Source of the DNA: Pararhodobacter sp. CCB-MM2
Lineage (GTDB): Bacteria > Pseudomonadota > Alphaproteobacteria > Rhodobacterales > Rhodobacteraceae
Assembly (NCBI RefSeq): GCF_001691415.1
Contig: NZ_LRRR01000003.1
Location: 205,818-269,817, forward strand
Reading direction: 5' to 3'
DNA: 64,000 nt
Shown: in pieces, positions 24,778 through 35,280 of the stretch
Position numbering within the stretch: the first letter of the stretch is position 1
How the letters are laid out: each line of letters begins with the position of its first letter
Notes under the pieces: model-generated
Told to the model about the DNA's origin: nothing
Databases searched by the model: none
What the model saw: only the letters and a program-made list of their open reading frames with translations
Made by a program: the position numbers and the translations under genes

Positions 24778-26130
24778 TCAGACTTCCTGCCCGGCCCGCC
24801 GAAAGCGCCAGCCGGTCACGAGGTTCACCCCGGTCTGGGTGATCAGGCGGGGATAGGCCCGCGTGGGTTTCGGGCGACGGTTCAGGATGTCGATCGTCGC
24901 CGAGGTCCGGCCCAGCGACAGCTCCGCCACCGCCTTGCCGAAGGCCGCCCCGCGCGAGACCCCTGTGCCGTTGCAATAGGCCGCGCCGTAGATGTTGGGG
25001 CCCAACTCGCCGAACACCATGCCGCCGTTCTGCGACAGGGTCAGAAGCCCGCCCCAGATGCTTTCGAACCCGATCGCGGACAGGCCGGGCCAGCGCCGGT
25101 CGAACGAGACCTGCTGCTGACGCGCGGCACGTTCGACCTCGGGCTTCGTCACGCGGAAGTCGCGGGCATAGGCATAGACATTGCGCAGAAGCAGGCGGTT
25201 GTCCCGGGTCTTGCGCACCGTGGTACCGAAGCTGTTGGCGGGGATCAGGCCGAAGGCCTCGGCCTCGCCGGTCTGTGCCAGCTCCGAAGGCAAGAGGCGC
25301 CGGGTCATGCTGGCGAAGGTATAGACCGGGATCGCGCTGCCGCCGAAGAAGCCGAAACTCTGCAGATAGCCCGAGGCACAGAGGATCACCTTGCGCGCCC
25401 GGATCTCGCCGCCCGTCGTCCGGAACACATGGCCGGCCGGGTCGAAGCGCGCCGCGGTCACGGCCGTGTTCTCATGGATCGTGACGTTGTCGGGCAGGAC
25501 GCGTGCGAGGTTCTTCAGATACTTCGCCGGTTGGATCAGGATCGTGCCCGGATGATGCAGCGCGCGCTTATAGTGGCGGCTGCCGGTCATTGCCTGCATC
25601 TCGTCGGCCTCGACCCAGCGATAGCCTTGGCCCATCGCATCGAGCGCCTTGGAAAAGGCCACGAGGTCTTCGATGCCATGGTCGGTCGCGGCGCTGTGGT
25701 ATTTGCCCTGCGGGTCCCAGTCGCATTCGACGCCCAGCTCCTCGACCGCCGAGCGCAGATAGGCGTTGCCTTCGAGATTGACGTGCAGCTCCTCGCGGTT
25801 GCCCTGCATGTCCTCGACGAAGTCATGCTTGCGCGGGTTATGTGCGAGGTCGATGGCGAACCCCATGCAGCGCCCCGAGGCATTGTTGCCGATCCGCCCG
25901 GCATCGACGAGGATCACGCGTTCCTGCGGCGCCAGCTCGGCGTAACGCCGCGCGGCGTGCAGCCCCATCCACCCCGCGCCGATCACCAGCACATCGCATT
26001 GGGACGTGCTGTGGTGCGGCGTCAGAGGCAGGTCGGGCCCTGAGGTCAGGTACCAGCCGGACTCCGTGGCGTCGGCAATTGGCCGGGCGATGGGCAGAAA
26101 CGTCGGATCAGAGGGGTGGCGCGCGGTCAC
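24778..26130 (-). CDS. FAD-dependent oxidoreductase (DAO family, PuuB-like)
   Basis: A 450-residue D-amino-acid-oxidase-fold flavoprotein. FAD motif CDVLVIGAGWMGLHAARRYA (45-64), then VDAGRIGNNASGRCMGFAID, which matches the gamma-glutamylputrescine oxidase (PuuB/OrdL) subgroup. The late motif ENG-like stretch reads NIYGAAYCNGTGVSRGAAFG. There is an N-terminal extension of about 45 residues before the Rossmann fold. Substrates in this subgroup are secondary or conjugated amines. It is paired with the DapA-like gene downstream; adjacent genes (racemase, glutamine amidotransferase) fit a glutamylated-amine or amino-acid route, but this is inference. Confidence 0.88.
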   Translation of the reverse strand: MTARHPSDPTFLPIARPIADATESGWYLTSGPDLPLTPHHSTSQCDVLVIGAGWMGLHAARRYAELAPQERVILVDAGRIGNNASGRCMGFAIDLAHNPRKHDFVEDMQGNREELHVNLEGNAYLRSAVEELGVECDWDPQGKYHSAATDHGIEDLVAFSKALDAMGQGYRWVEADEMQAMTGSRHYKRALHHPGTILIQPAKYLKNLARVLPDNVTIHENTAVTAARFDPAGHVFRTTGGEIRARKVILCASGYLQSFGFFGGSAIPVYTFASMTRRLLPSELAQTGEAEAFGLIPANSFGTTVRKTRDNRLLLRNVYAYARDFRVTKPEVERAARQQQVSFDRRWPGLSAIGFESIWGGLLTLSQNGGMVFGELGPNIYGAAYCNGTGVSRGAAFGKAVAELSLGRTSATIDILNRRPKPTRAYPRLITQTGVNLVTGWRFRRAGQEV

Positions 26131-26490
26131 GTCGGTCTCTCAGGTTGAAGCGGATGGCAACGGGCAAGCGTTCGCATCCGTCGCCAAATAACCACGCGAA
26201 CCCACCTGGAAACAGCTTGGAAAACCTGACTGAATTATAGACTGTATCTATGAGTCAGGTCACTGACCTTGGGCCAGAAGATGGCTCGAGAGAAGCGCTG
26301 AGCCTTCGACAGACGGGACACTGACTCGACCAAGCTCGATCGTTGACCAAGCGGTGCCAGCCAGTGGGCGCAAAGGCGCACGACATCACGCGAACCCTGC
26401 CTACGAGGGCGGTTCTCGTCGCCCTCGTCCTGCGGCACTTCAACGCCTTTCCCCAAGTATTGCAGGCGCTTGACAGAATTACGCCCCAGC
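26131..26490. other. Intergenic gap without a recognisable gene
   Basis: A 360-bp stretch between the flavoprotein and racemase genes. Short open frames on both strands match nothing I know. It contains a perfect 13-bp dyad, AGGTCACTGACCT (26257-26269), about 127 bp upstream of the flavoprotein start, and an AT-rich stretch (TGAATTATAGACTGTATCTA) that could be the promoter. Confidence 0.5.
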
Positions 26491-27189
26491 CTACCCTTCG
26501 TCGCTCAGCAGGAAATCCACCGCCGCTTCACAATGAATGAGGGTGGAATCGAACCCCGGAAGCGCCAGCTTGTCGGTTTCGAGGATCAGGCAGATCTCGG
26601 TGCAGCCGAAGATCACGCTATCCGCCCCTTCCGCTTTCGCGGTCTCGATCAACCCCTGCAGTGCGTCACGGGAGATATCAAGAATCCTGCCGGCGCAGAG
26701 CTCGTCGAAGATGATGGCGTGGACCCTGGCCCGACCGGCTTCATCGGGCACCATCACCTCGATGCCGTGCAGCGCCATGCGCGCCGGATAGAAGCCATTC
26801 TCCATGGTGTAGCGGGTCGCGAGCAACAGCGGCCGGCGAAGGCCGGCGGCCTTCAGACGCTCGGCTGTGACATCGACGATGTGCAGGAAGGGCACCGAAA
26901 GCGCCGCTTCGACCTGCGGCGCGATCAGGTGCATGGTCACCGCGCACATGACGACGGCCTCTGCCCCCGCCGCTTCAAGCCTTGTGTCGACATCCGCCAG
27001 ATAGGACCCTGCCCTGTCCCAGTCACCAGCCTTCTGCATGTCGACGATCTTCTGGAAATCGACCGAGTACAGCATCATCTCGGCAGAGTGCAGCGCGCCA
27101 AGGCGGGCCCGCACCGTTTCGTTTATGTGACGATAGTAGACCGCCGAGCCTTCAAAGCTCATGCCGCCGATCAAGCCGATCTTCTTCAT
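26491..27189 (-). CDS. Aspartate/glutamate racemase family protein
   Basis: A 232-residue cofactor-independent racemase of the two-cysteine type. N-terminal KKIGLIGGMSFEGSAVYYRH, then the first active-site cysteine Cys82 in VVMCAVTMH (usually CNTMH; the Asn is Ala here) and the second Cys196 in IFGCTEI. Both acid/base cysteines are present, so racemase or isomerase chemistry is possible, but the Asn-to-Ala change next to Cys82 may alter activity or substrate. It overlaps the amidotransferase gene by 4 bp. Confidence 0.85.
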   Translation of the reverse strand: MKKIGLIGGMSFEGSAVYYRHINETVRARLGALHSAEMMLYSVDFQKIVDMQKAGDWDRAGSYLADVDTRLEAAGAEAVVMCAVTMHLIAPQVEAALSVPFLHIVDVTAERLKAAGLRRPLLLATRYTMENGFYPARMALHGIEVMVPDEAGRARVHAIIFDELCAGRILDISRDALQGLIETAKAEGADSVIFGCTEICLILETDKLALPGFDSTLIHCEAAVDFLLSDEG

Positions 27190-27914
27190 TCCGATGCCTC
27201 GGGGTTGGCGCCCGCAACGAAACGGCGGAGCATCTGCAGGGGGAAGGGGGCCTCGGTCACTGAGGCTTGCAGGTTCTGCGGGTCACGCCCCTCGTCGCGC
27301 AGGACAGTCTCGCGGGAGGCGATGATCCCGCGCATGATGTCGGTGGTGAACTCGGGATGAAACTGGGTGGACAGCGCGTTGGGTCCGTAGCGCAGAACCT
27401 GATGCGGATCATGCGCCGACGCCGCCAGAACCACCGCCCCCGGCGGCGGGGTCAGCACCGTCTGCATATGGGTCAGCTGGGCGACAAAGTCGGACCCGGC
27501 ATCACCGAGCGCGGGATCGGCGCGTCCACTTGCAGTCAGAGTGATCTTCTGGCTGCCAATCTCGCGGCCATCGGGGTGGTAGCCGACAACGCCGCCGAGC
27601 GCATGCGCGATCAGCTGATGCCCGTAGCAGACGCCAAAGAGCGGCGCCTCGATCGCCATCGCATCGCGGATCCACGCGGCAAGGTTCTCGCTCCACGCGG
27701 CACGCTCGGTGACCATCGACCATGATCCGGTCAGGATGGTCGGAACGCGGACGTCGGGGGCCGGCGGCGTCTCGCCCTCGAAGGCTCGGACCACGGTCAT
27801 GTGTCCGGGCGCCAAGCCCAGGGCCGCCGAAAACCAGGCGGGCAGATCTCCGTGCGCCGCGCGCAAGGCATCCGGTGGCGTGCCGGTCTGGATCAACAAG
27901 GGTTTCGTTTGCAT
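27186..27914 (-). CDS. Class I glutamine amidotransferase
   Basis: A 242-residue GATase1-domain protein. The nucleophile is Cys96 in FGVCYGHQLIAHALGG, with His186 and Glu188 in QFHPEF, so the triad is complete. Stand-alone members include GMP-synthase-like amidotransferases and gamma-glutamyl hydrolases of polyamine catabolism. The order amidotransferase - racemase, divergent from a LysR gene, suggests one amino-acid catabolic unit under that regulator. ATG 27914 is the first plausible start. Confidence 0.85.
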   Translation of the reverse strand: MQTKPLLIQTGTPPDALRAAHGDLPAWFSAALGLAPGHMTVVRAFEGETPPAPDVRVPTILTGSWSMVTERAAWSENLAAWIRDAMAIEAPLFGVCYGHQLIAHALGGVVGYHPDGREIGSQKITLTASGRADPALGDAGSDFVAQLTHMQTVLTPPPGAVVLAASAHDPHQVLRYGPNALSTQFHPEFTTDIMRGIIASRETVLRDEGRDPQNLQASVTEAPFPLQMLRRFVAGANPEASE

Positions 27915-27980
27915 GGAGGCGCTTCCTCAATCGGGTTGACGGCCTCTTACGCTTGTCAGACTATCTATAGAAATGAACTA

Positions 27981-28008
27981 TTGAGAAGGTTCGTTCTCAA
28001 ATTGAGAA
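27981..28008. promoter_or_regulatory. Triple TTGAGAA repeat at the LysR start
   Basis: TTGAGAA (27981-27987), TTCTCAA (27994-28000) and TTGAGAA (28002-28008). The first two form a perfect 7+7 dyad and the third repeats the half site over the proposed TTG start. Placed in the 87-bp divergent region, it is a candidate LysR binding site. Confidence 0.6.
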
Positions 28009-28880
28009 GCCTTGACCTCGACTCCCTTAGAATCTTCCGTGCCGTGGTCGAAACAGGCGGCATCACTCCGGCTGCTGCGCAGCTGGGGCGCGTGCAATCC
28101 AACATCACCACGCGCATCCGCCAGTTGGAGGAGCGGCTTGGCACGAGCCTGTTCCGACGCGAGCGCAACCGATTGATCCTGTCCGAAGATGGCGCGCGCC
28201 TCCTGACCTATGCCGAGCGGCTCCTGTTGCTTGCGGATGAGGCGGAGCTCGCGATGAAACCCGGCGGGTTGCGCGGCACGTTGCGGATCGGCGCGCTGGA
28301 GAGCACGACGGCCGCGCGCCTGCCGCCGTTGCTGGCAGCCTTTCATGGCGCGTATCCCGATGTGCATGTGGACCTGGTGACGGGCGACACTGCGACGTTG
28401 CTTCAACGCGTTGCCCGATTCGAGCTGGAAGCCGCCTTCGTGTCAGAACCCTTCGACGCGGAGGGGTTCGAAACGCAGCCCGCGTTCTCGGAGAGGCTTG
28501 CGTTGATCGCGCCAAAGTCGATGCCGCCCCTGCGCGGACCTGAGGATCTGCGGGGACGCACCATGATCGCGTTCGAAACTGGCTGTTCCTATCGCCGGAT
28601 CTTCGAGGCCTGGCTTGCGGAGGCTCAGGTCCAGCCTGCGCGGGTGATGGAGCTCGCGTCCTACCACGCGATCTTTGCCTGCGTGGTGGCTGGGGCGGGG
28701 ATCGGCATCATGCCCCACGCGGTCATCGAATCCCTTCGGGCAGAGGATCAGGTGCAACTCAATGAGCTGCCCCCGACGTTCGGCCATGTGCAAACGCATC
28801 TGGTCTGGCGGTCGTTGCAACCGTCCGGACCGCTCAAGGCCCTGCAGACGATGCTCGCGTCCCGTCCTGGCGCAGCGTGA
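28002..28880 (+). CDS. LysR family transcriptional regulator
   Basis: A 292-residue LysR protein. Helix-turn-helix: LDSLRIFRAVVETGGITPAA and LGRVQSNITTRIRQLEERLG. The effector domain starts about residue 88 (GTLRIGALESTTAARLPPLL). There is no ATG in frame at the domain border; TTG 28002 gives the normal length and has GAGAAGG upstream (TTG 27981 is an alternative). It is divergent from the amidotransferase-racemase pair, which it probably regulates (inference from position and the repeat between them). Confidence 0.88.
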   Translation: MRSLDLDSLRIFRAVVETGGITPAAAQLGRVQSNITTRIRQLEERLGTSLFRRERNRLILSEDGARLLTYAERLLLLADEAELAMKPGGLRGTLRIGALESTTAARLPPLLAAFHGAYPDVHVDLVTGDTATLLQRVARFELEAAFVSEPFDAEGFETQPAFSERLALIAPKSMPPLRGPEDLRGRTMIAFETGCSYRRIFEAWLAEAQVQPARVMELASYHAIFACVVAGAGIGIMPHAVIESLRAEDQVQLNELPPTFGHVQTHLVWRSLQPSGPLKALQTMLASRPGAA

Positions 28881-29054
28881 GTGCGTTCGTCGCCCGCGAC
28901 TTCAAGACTGCTACCTGACCACGAAACGATCCGGCGCTGAGGCATCAAATGCCTTGGCGATGGCGAGTGGCGAGGCCGGAAGCACGGTGTGCGAGGCCGT
29001 CGCCAATGGTGCAAGGTCCATCTGGCCATGGAAAGAAGACTGCCCGGCCGCCCG

Positions 29055-29079
29055 GGCGCGCAAAGAAACCCTGCGCGCC
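29055..29079 (-). terminator. Possible gyrB 3' hairpin
   Basis: GGCGCGCA (29055-29062) pairs with TGCGCGCC (29072-29079), 8 bp, 14 bp beyond the gyrB stop. No T-tract. Confidence 0.35.
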
Positions 29080-29092
29080 ACGCGTCAGTGGA

Positions 29093-31549
<2,457 letters not shown>

Positions 31550-31630
31550 TTACCCCCCTCGGATAGCGGATTCCGGGGGTAATGTCACGCTTCGGACACA
31601 AGATTTGGGGGGTTTCCGGGCCCTTCCGGC

Positions 31631-32020
31631 CTATCCCCGCGCAAGCAGCGCGATGGCCATCGGAATTCCGTCGTCGCCGCGCCATTCGACCAGCAGGCTT
31701 CCGTCCTCGCCGATGCGCAGGAACAGCCCCAACCCGTCAATGCATTGGTCGTGGCCGGTCACTGTTTCTTCCCGGCCCGAGGCTGTCCAGAAGGCGAACG
31801 GGTCCGCGTCCGGCTGGAACACCCAGCGCGCGGTGCATTGGTATTCCGGGTAGAAGGCGACGCCGACCTCTGGCCCGAGGTTGATGTCGATGCGCCAACT
31901 GGAAGTCCCGCGTTGGCGTCCCTCGCCGCTCCATTGCCCCTGATATTCGACCGGGATGGATTGGGCCTGCGCCATAAAGGGCAGGACGAGCAGGCCGAGG
32001 GCCAGGACGAGCGGGCGCAT
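31631..32020 (-). CDS. Small exported protein, unknown
   Basis: 129 residues with a Sec signal peptide (about 1-20, MRPLVLALGLLVLPFMAQAQ). The mature part is mainly beta with two cysteines (YQCTARW and DQCIDGLG) that may form a disulfide. ATG 32020 is preceded by GGAG at a proper distance; a TTG four codons earlier is less likely. No family recognised. It lies between DUF6958 and gyrB on the same strand. Confidence 0.7.
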   Translation of the reverse strand: MRPLVLALGLLVLPFMAQAQSIPVEYQGQWSGEGRQRGTSSWRIDINLGPEVGVAFYPEYQCTARWVFQPDADPFAFWTASGREETVTGHDQCIDGLGLFLRIGEDGSLLVEWRGDDGIPMAIALLARG

Positions 32021-32083
32021 GCGGGTCTCCAATCTGGAAAAGGCCCGTCGATGCTGCGCGGCGCCCGCCCTTGGGTCAAGCGT

Positions 32084-32374
32084 TCAGACGCGCCACAGCC
32101 GGACGGGGGCCTTGGGGGCGCGGGCAATCAGGCGCTTGGCCTCAAGGTCTAGCTGCACGCATTTCATCCACCAGCCGACCTTCTCACCGCCGGGGAACAG
32201 ATCCTCGGGGAGATGCGCGACCATAGCTTTCTGGGCCTCGGCGGGCGTCATGCCGGGGGCCTCCGCTGGCAGGACCGCCATCAGGGCCGCGCGCGCGGCC
32301 TCGTATTTCGCGCGGTCGACGCGGGTAGTGCGGCCCGGGGAATTGACGTTCTCGACCTCGATCTTCTCGCTCAT
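32084..32374 (-). CDS. DUF6958 family protein
   Basis: A 96-residue protein. The stretch VENVNSPGRTTRVDRAKYEA, then ALMAVLPAEAPGMTPAEAQK, then HLPEDLFPGGEKVGWWMKCV, then LDLEAKRLIAR matches small winged-helix-like proteins annotated as DUF6958. Function unknown; the fold suggests nucleic-acid or protein binding (inference). It is coupled by ATGA overlap to the cysteine-rich gene upstream and is the last gene of the TetR-led unit. Confidence 0.75.
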   Translation of the reverse strand: MSEKIEVENVNSPGRTTRVDRAKYEAARAALMAVLPAEAPGMTPAEAQKAMVAHLPEDLFPGGEKVGWWMKCVQLDLEAKRLIARAPKAPVRLWRV

Positions 32375-32895
32375 TGCGGCTCCTCCAGCTTGGGCATCGG
32401 CTCCATCTTGAAGAAACGAAAGCCGGTCGCGGCCCAGGCGCCCAACAGCTTCAGCATGAACCGTGCCGATTGGCGTCTCGCGCCGGGGATGCCGTCATCG
32501 GGTACGGTACCGGGTTCGGCATCCATCAGCATGGTGCGCATCTGGATCGGCGGCGGGGTGTCGAAGCGGGCGGCATAGAGGGACAGCCAATGCCCGCCGT
32601 TGAAATTCAGATACATCGGGCTGTTGCAGCAGGTGGCCACCGCGCGCCGAGTGCCCCCGTCGCGCAGGGTATGGGCACGCAGGGTCCCGGCCCCACGCGT
32701 CACCGCCACCCGGTCCTTGCGCCACAACACGAAGGGCGTCGCGCCATGGGCATCGGTGATCGGCGTGGCGCCGGGCAGGTCGGCCAATTGCCCGGCGGCC
32801 TCGCGGCACGACTGGCAATGGCAACTTGACGTCAGGATGGGCGCGCCGGTCAGGGTCAGGGTCGTAGCCCCGCAACGGCAGGTGATCTCGGTCAT
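32371..32895 (-). CDS. DUF6151/GFA-like zinc-binding protein
   Basis: A 174-residue cysteine-rich protein. CRCG (about 6-9), CHCQSC (about 27-32) and CCNSP (about 92) match the zinc-ligand pattern of the GFA (glutathione-dependent formaldehyde-activating) fold as seen in DUF6151 proteins. No catalytic function is established for DUF6151. ATG 32895 overlaps the stop of the TetR gene, and the DUF6958 gene overlaps its own end, so the three are one translationally coupled unit. Confidence 0.75.
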   Translation of the reverse strand: MTEITCRCGATTLTLTGAPILTSSCHCQSCREAAGQLADLPGATPITDAHGATPFVLWRKDRVAVTRGAGTLRAHTLRDGGTRRAVATCCNSPMYLNFNGGHWLSLYAARFDTPPPIQMRTMLMDAEPGTVPDDGIPGARRQSARFMLKLLGAWAATGFRFFKMEPMPKLEEPQ

Positions 32896-33512
32896 GCGGG
32901 CTCTCCCATCAGCAGTTGGACATAGCGGATCAGATGGTCGATTGCTTCCCGCCCGGCCTCTTGGCCGCCCCCGGCCTTGGCCATCACGAAGGCTCCCTGA
33001 AGCACGGTTTGCGTATGCCGGGCGAGGCTGGCAGCCGAGGGCGTGGTCAACCCGCGCTGCGCCAAGGCCAGCGCGATATCGGCCTCCAGCGTGGCGGCGT
33101 GGCCATGGATCGCGGCGCCACAGGCCTCGGCGATGGCGGGATGGCTGGCGTGAACCTCCTCGGCCATGGTGCCGACGAGGCAGGTCCATTCCCAGATCTC
33201 GCCAACGATCAGCGCGCGCCGGAATGCAAGATAGGCCAGCACACGCTCCAAAGGATCGGCGGGCTGGTGATAAGGCGCCGCGGCGAACATCTGGGACGTG
33301 GTGCTGCCCCAGAACTCGGCCGCGGCCACGCCGAGGGCTTCCTTGCTGGAGAAATGGTGGAAGAACGCGCCCTTGGTCACGCCGGCAGCGGTGCAAAGCT
33401 CGTCAACGCTTGTCGCAGCGAATCCCTTGGCGCGGATCACGTCGCGCGCCGCCTCGAGGATCCGCAGGCGGGCCTGTCCACGCTCAGGTGATTGCTTGGT
33501 CGGTCGCGGCAT
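32892..33512 (-). CDS. TetR family transcriptional regulator
   Basis: A 206-residue TetR repressor. N-terminal helix-turn-helix: ILEAARDVIRAKGFAATSVD and AGVTKGAFFHHFSSKEALG. The C-terminal domain is the TetR_C type with DPLERVLAYLAFRRALI. Start MPRPTKQS at 33512. A dyad directly upstream supports autoregulation, and the two downstream genes are coupled to it. The ligand cannot be read. Confidence 0.9.
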   Translation of the reverse strand: MPRPTKQSPERGQARLRILEAARDVIRAKGFAATSVDELCTAAGVTKGAFFHHFSSKEALGVAAAEFWGSTTSQMFAAAPYHQPADPLERVLAYLAFRRALIVGEIWEWTCLVGTMAEEVHASHPAIAEACGAAIHGHAATLEADIALALAQRGLTTPSAASLARHTQTVLQGAFVMAKAGGGQEAGREAIDHLIRYVQLLMGEPA

Positions 33513-33520
33513 GCCTGACC

Positions 33521-33538
33521 ATACCAAGCGGTCGGTAT
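33521..33538. promoter_or_regulatory. Putative TetR operator
   Basis: ATACCAAGCGGTCGGTAT, half sites ATACC and GGTAT with inner ACC/GGT symmetry, resembling the TACCGACC-type sites of TetR regulators. It lies 9 bp before the tetR start and 1 bp after the VOC gene stop. Confidence 0.6.
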
Positions 33539-33955
33539 TCAGGCAAGCTTGCCGTCGGCGTCCAAAGGCCAGAACGGGTTATGCGCCAGTTCCCAGACAT
33601 GGTCGTCGGGATCGGCGAAATAGCCGGAATAGCCGCCCCAGAAAACCGCTTCGGGGGCTTTCAGCGCCGTCGCCCCGGCCTCCAGCGCCAAAGCGAAAGC
33701 CGCATCCACGGCCTCGGGGCTGTCGAAATTCTGCGCGAGCGTCATCGCGCCGGTCCCGAGCGTGGCGCCGGGCCGCCCCTGATCCTCGGCCAGCGGGTCC
33801 AGCCCGAACAGGCCCATCTTCATGCCGCCGAGGTCGTAGAACACGACCCCGGGATTGTTGTTGTCACCCTGCCACCCCAACGCGGCATAGAACGCCTTGG
33901 ACCGGTCCAGATCACGGACGCCCAGCGTCACAAGGGTGATGCGTTGCGGCTTCAT
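33539..33955 (-). CDS. VOC family (glyoxalase/bleomycin resistance-like) protein
   Basis: A 138-residue single-module vicinal-oxygen-chelate protein. RITLVTLGVRDLDRSKAFYA at the start, GVVFYDLGGMKMGLFG in the middle and GYSGYFADPDDHVWELAHNP near the end (Glu of WEL as the likely metal ligand). Function in this family ranges from dioxygenases to drug binding and cannot be assigned. ATG 33955 overlaps the recF stop (ATGA), so it is coupled to recF. Confidence 0.88.
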   Translation of the reverse strand: MKPQRITLVTLGVRDLDRSKAFYAALGWQGDNNNPGVVFYDLGGMKMGLFGLDPLAEDQGRPGATLGTGAMTLAQNFDSPEAVDAAFALALEAGATALKAPEAVFWGGYSGYFADPDDHVWELAHNPFWPLDADGKLA

Positions 33956-35040
33956 GGCAGATCCTCCTCGGTTACCTGCGAGTCCCCGGCGGTCTCGGAC
34001 ACGCGGAAGGTCTGGGCGCGATTGCCGAGCGGGGTGAACAATTCCGGCCCGGTGCCGGTCAGGAACGCCTGCGCGCCAAGGTCGCAAAGCGCGTCGTACA
34101 GCGCCGCCCGGCGGGCGTCATCCAGATGCGCGGCGACCTCGTCCAGCAGCAGGATCGGCGCGTGGCCGACCATTGCCTGCAGGGCGCGGGCATGGGCCAG
34201 AACCGTCGAAATGAGCAACGCCTTCTGCTCACCGGTCGAGCATTGCGCGGCGGGACGCCCGCGCGCCGCCCAAAGCGCCGAGAGGTCGGCGCGGTGCGGC
34301 CCGACCAAGGTGCGTCCGGCCTGACGGTCGCGGCCCCGGCTTTCGGCCAGCGCCTCGGCCAGATCGGCGGGGGTGTCGTCGGCGAGGATCAGCTCGGGCT
34401 GGGGGAAGGGGCTGTCGGCGGATTGCGCCGTGGCCAGACGGGCGAGGGTGGCCTGCCGGTTCAGGGTCATCACCCCGCCGGTTTCCGCCATCCGCGCCTC
34501 CAGCGCCGTGTACCAACGCGGATCGGTGACGTTGTCGCGCAACAGCTTGTTGCGCTGGCGCATGGCCTTCTCGTAACCGACAGCGGCTTCGGCGTGGTCG
34601 GGTTCGAACCCCAGCACCAATCGGTCAAGAAAGCGCCGCCGTCCCTCGGCCGCCTCGATCCAGAGCCGGTCCATGGCGGGCGTGAGCCAAAGCATCGGCA
34701 TCAGCCGCCCCAGCCCGGATTGCGGAGAGGTCTTGCCGTCGATCCGAACGACCCGCGATTGCCCCGGCGCCGCCCCGGTCTCCAGCTCATGCAACGTGCC
34801 ATTGCGGGCGATCTCGCCCTCGATCTTCCAGCCCAGATCGGCGGGCTGTGCGCCCAGCTCCTCCGAGGCCGCGCGGCGCAGGCCCCGGCCCGGAGACAGC
34901 AGCGAGATGGCTTCCAGAAGGTTCGTCTTGCCCGCGCCATTGGCGCCATGCAGCACCACGGGCCGCCCGTCGAATACCGCTTCGACCCGCGGATGCGAGC
35001 GGAAGCGAGACAGGGTCAGACGGTGCAGGCGTAGGGACAT
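33952..35040 (-). CDS. recF: DNA replication and repair protein RecF
   Basis: A 362-residue SMC-like ATPase that loads RecA at gaps. Walker A in LHGANGAGKTNLLEAISLLS (about 31-50), the ABC-type signature in STGEQKALLISTVLAHA and Walker B in PILLLDEVAAHLDDARR. I chose ATG 35040 (MSLRLHRLTL), the normal N-terminus; the TTG two codons upstream is less likely. It is downstream of dnaN, with a palindromic intergenic element between them. Confidence 0.96.
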   Translation of the reverse strand: MSLRLHRLTLSRFRSHPRVEAVFDGRPVVLHGANGAGKTNLLEAISLLSPGRGLRRAASEELGAQPADLGWKIEGEIARNGTLHELETGAAPGQSRVVRIDGKTSPQSGLGRLMPMLWLTPAMDRLWIEAAEGRRRFLDRLVLGFEPDHAEAAVGYEKAMRQRNKLLRDNVTDPRWYTALEARMAETGGVMTLNRQATLARLATAQSADSPFPQPELILADDTPADLAEALAESRGRDRQAGRTLVGPHRADLSALWAARGRPAAQCSTGEQKALLISTVLAHARALQAMVGHAPILLLDEVAAHLDDARRAALYDALCDLGAQAFLTGTGPELFTPLGNRAQTFRVSETAGDSQVTEEDLP

Positions 35041-35108
35041 GCGCAAGGGTTACGGAACAAATCCAACCGCCGCAAGGAAGGCGAGCGACCGGGGGATCCT
35101 CCCCCGGG

Positions 35109-35210
35109 CCCCCTGGGATATTTGGAGAGTAAAGATGGGGGCGGGCTCCCTCAGGCGATAACAATTTTAGACAAATTGCCCATCTTTGCTCCCCAAATAT
35201 CCTCGGGGGG
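35109..35210. repeat. Palindromic intergenic element, copy 2 (reverse orientation)
   Basis: Arms 35109-35137 (CCCCCTGGGATATTTGGAGA then GTAAAGATG) and 35181-35210 (CATCTTTGCTCCCCAAATAT then CCTCGGGGGG) are inverted repeats. The inner palindrome CAATTTTAGACAAATTG (35162-35178) abuts the right arm, the mirror image of copy 1. It lies between dnaN and recF. Confidence 0.8.
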
Positions 35211-35225
35211 TGAATTTGCGAATGC

Positions 35226-35249
35226 AAAGAGGGGGGCAGACAGCCCCCC
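35226..35249 (-). terminator. Terminator after dnaN
   Basis: On the minus strand GGGGGGC, loop TGTCT, GCCCCCC, then TCTTTGC; 32-55 bp beyond the dnaN stop. Confidence 0.55.
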
Positions 35250-35280
35250 TTTCAACCGAACTCACGATGTACAGCGTCCG

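Noticed and set aside
26235..26540. Short open frames in the gap between flavoprotein and racemase genes, considered as transposase remnants
   Set aside because: No transposase motif could be recognised in any frame.
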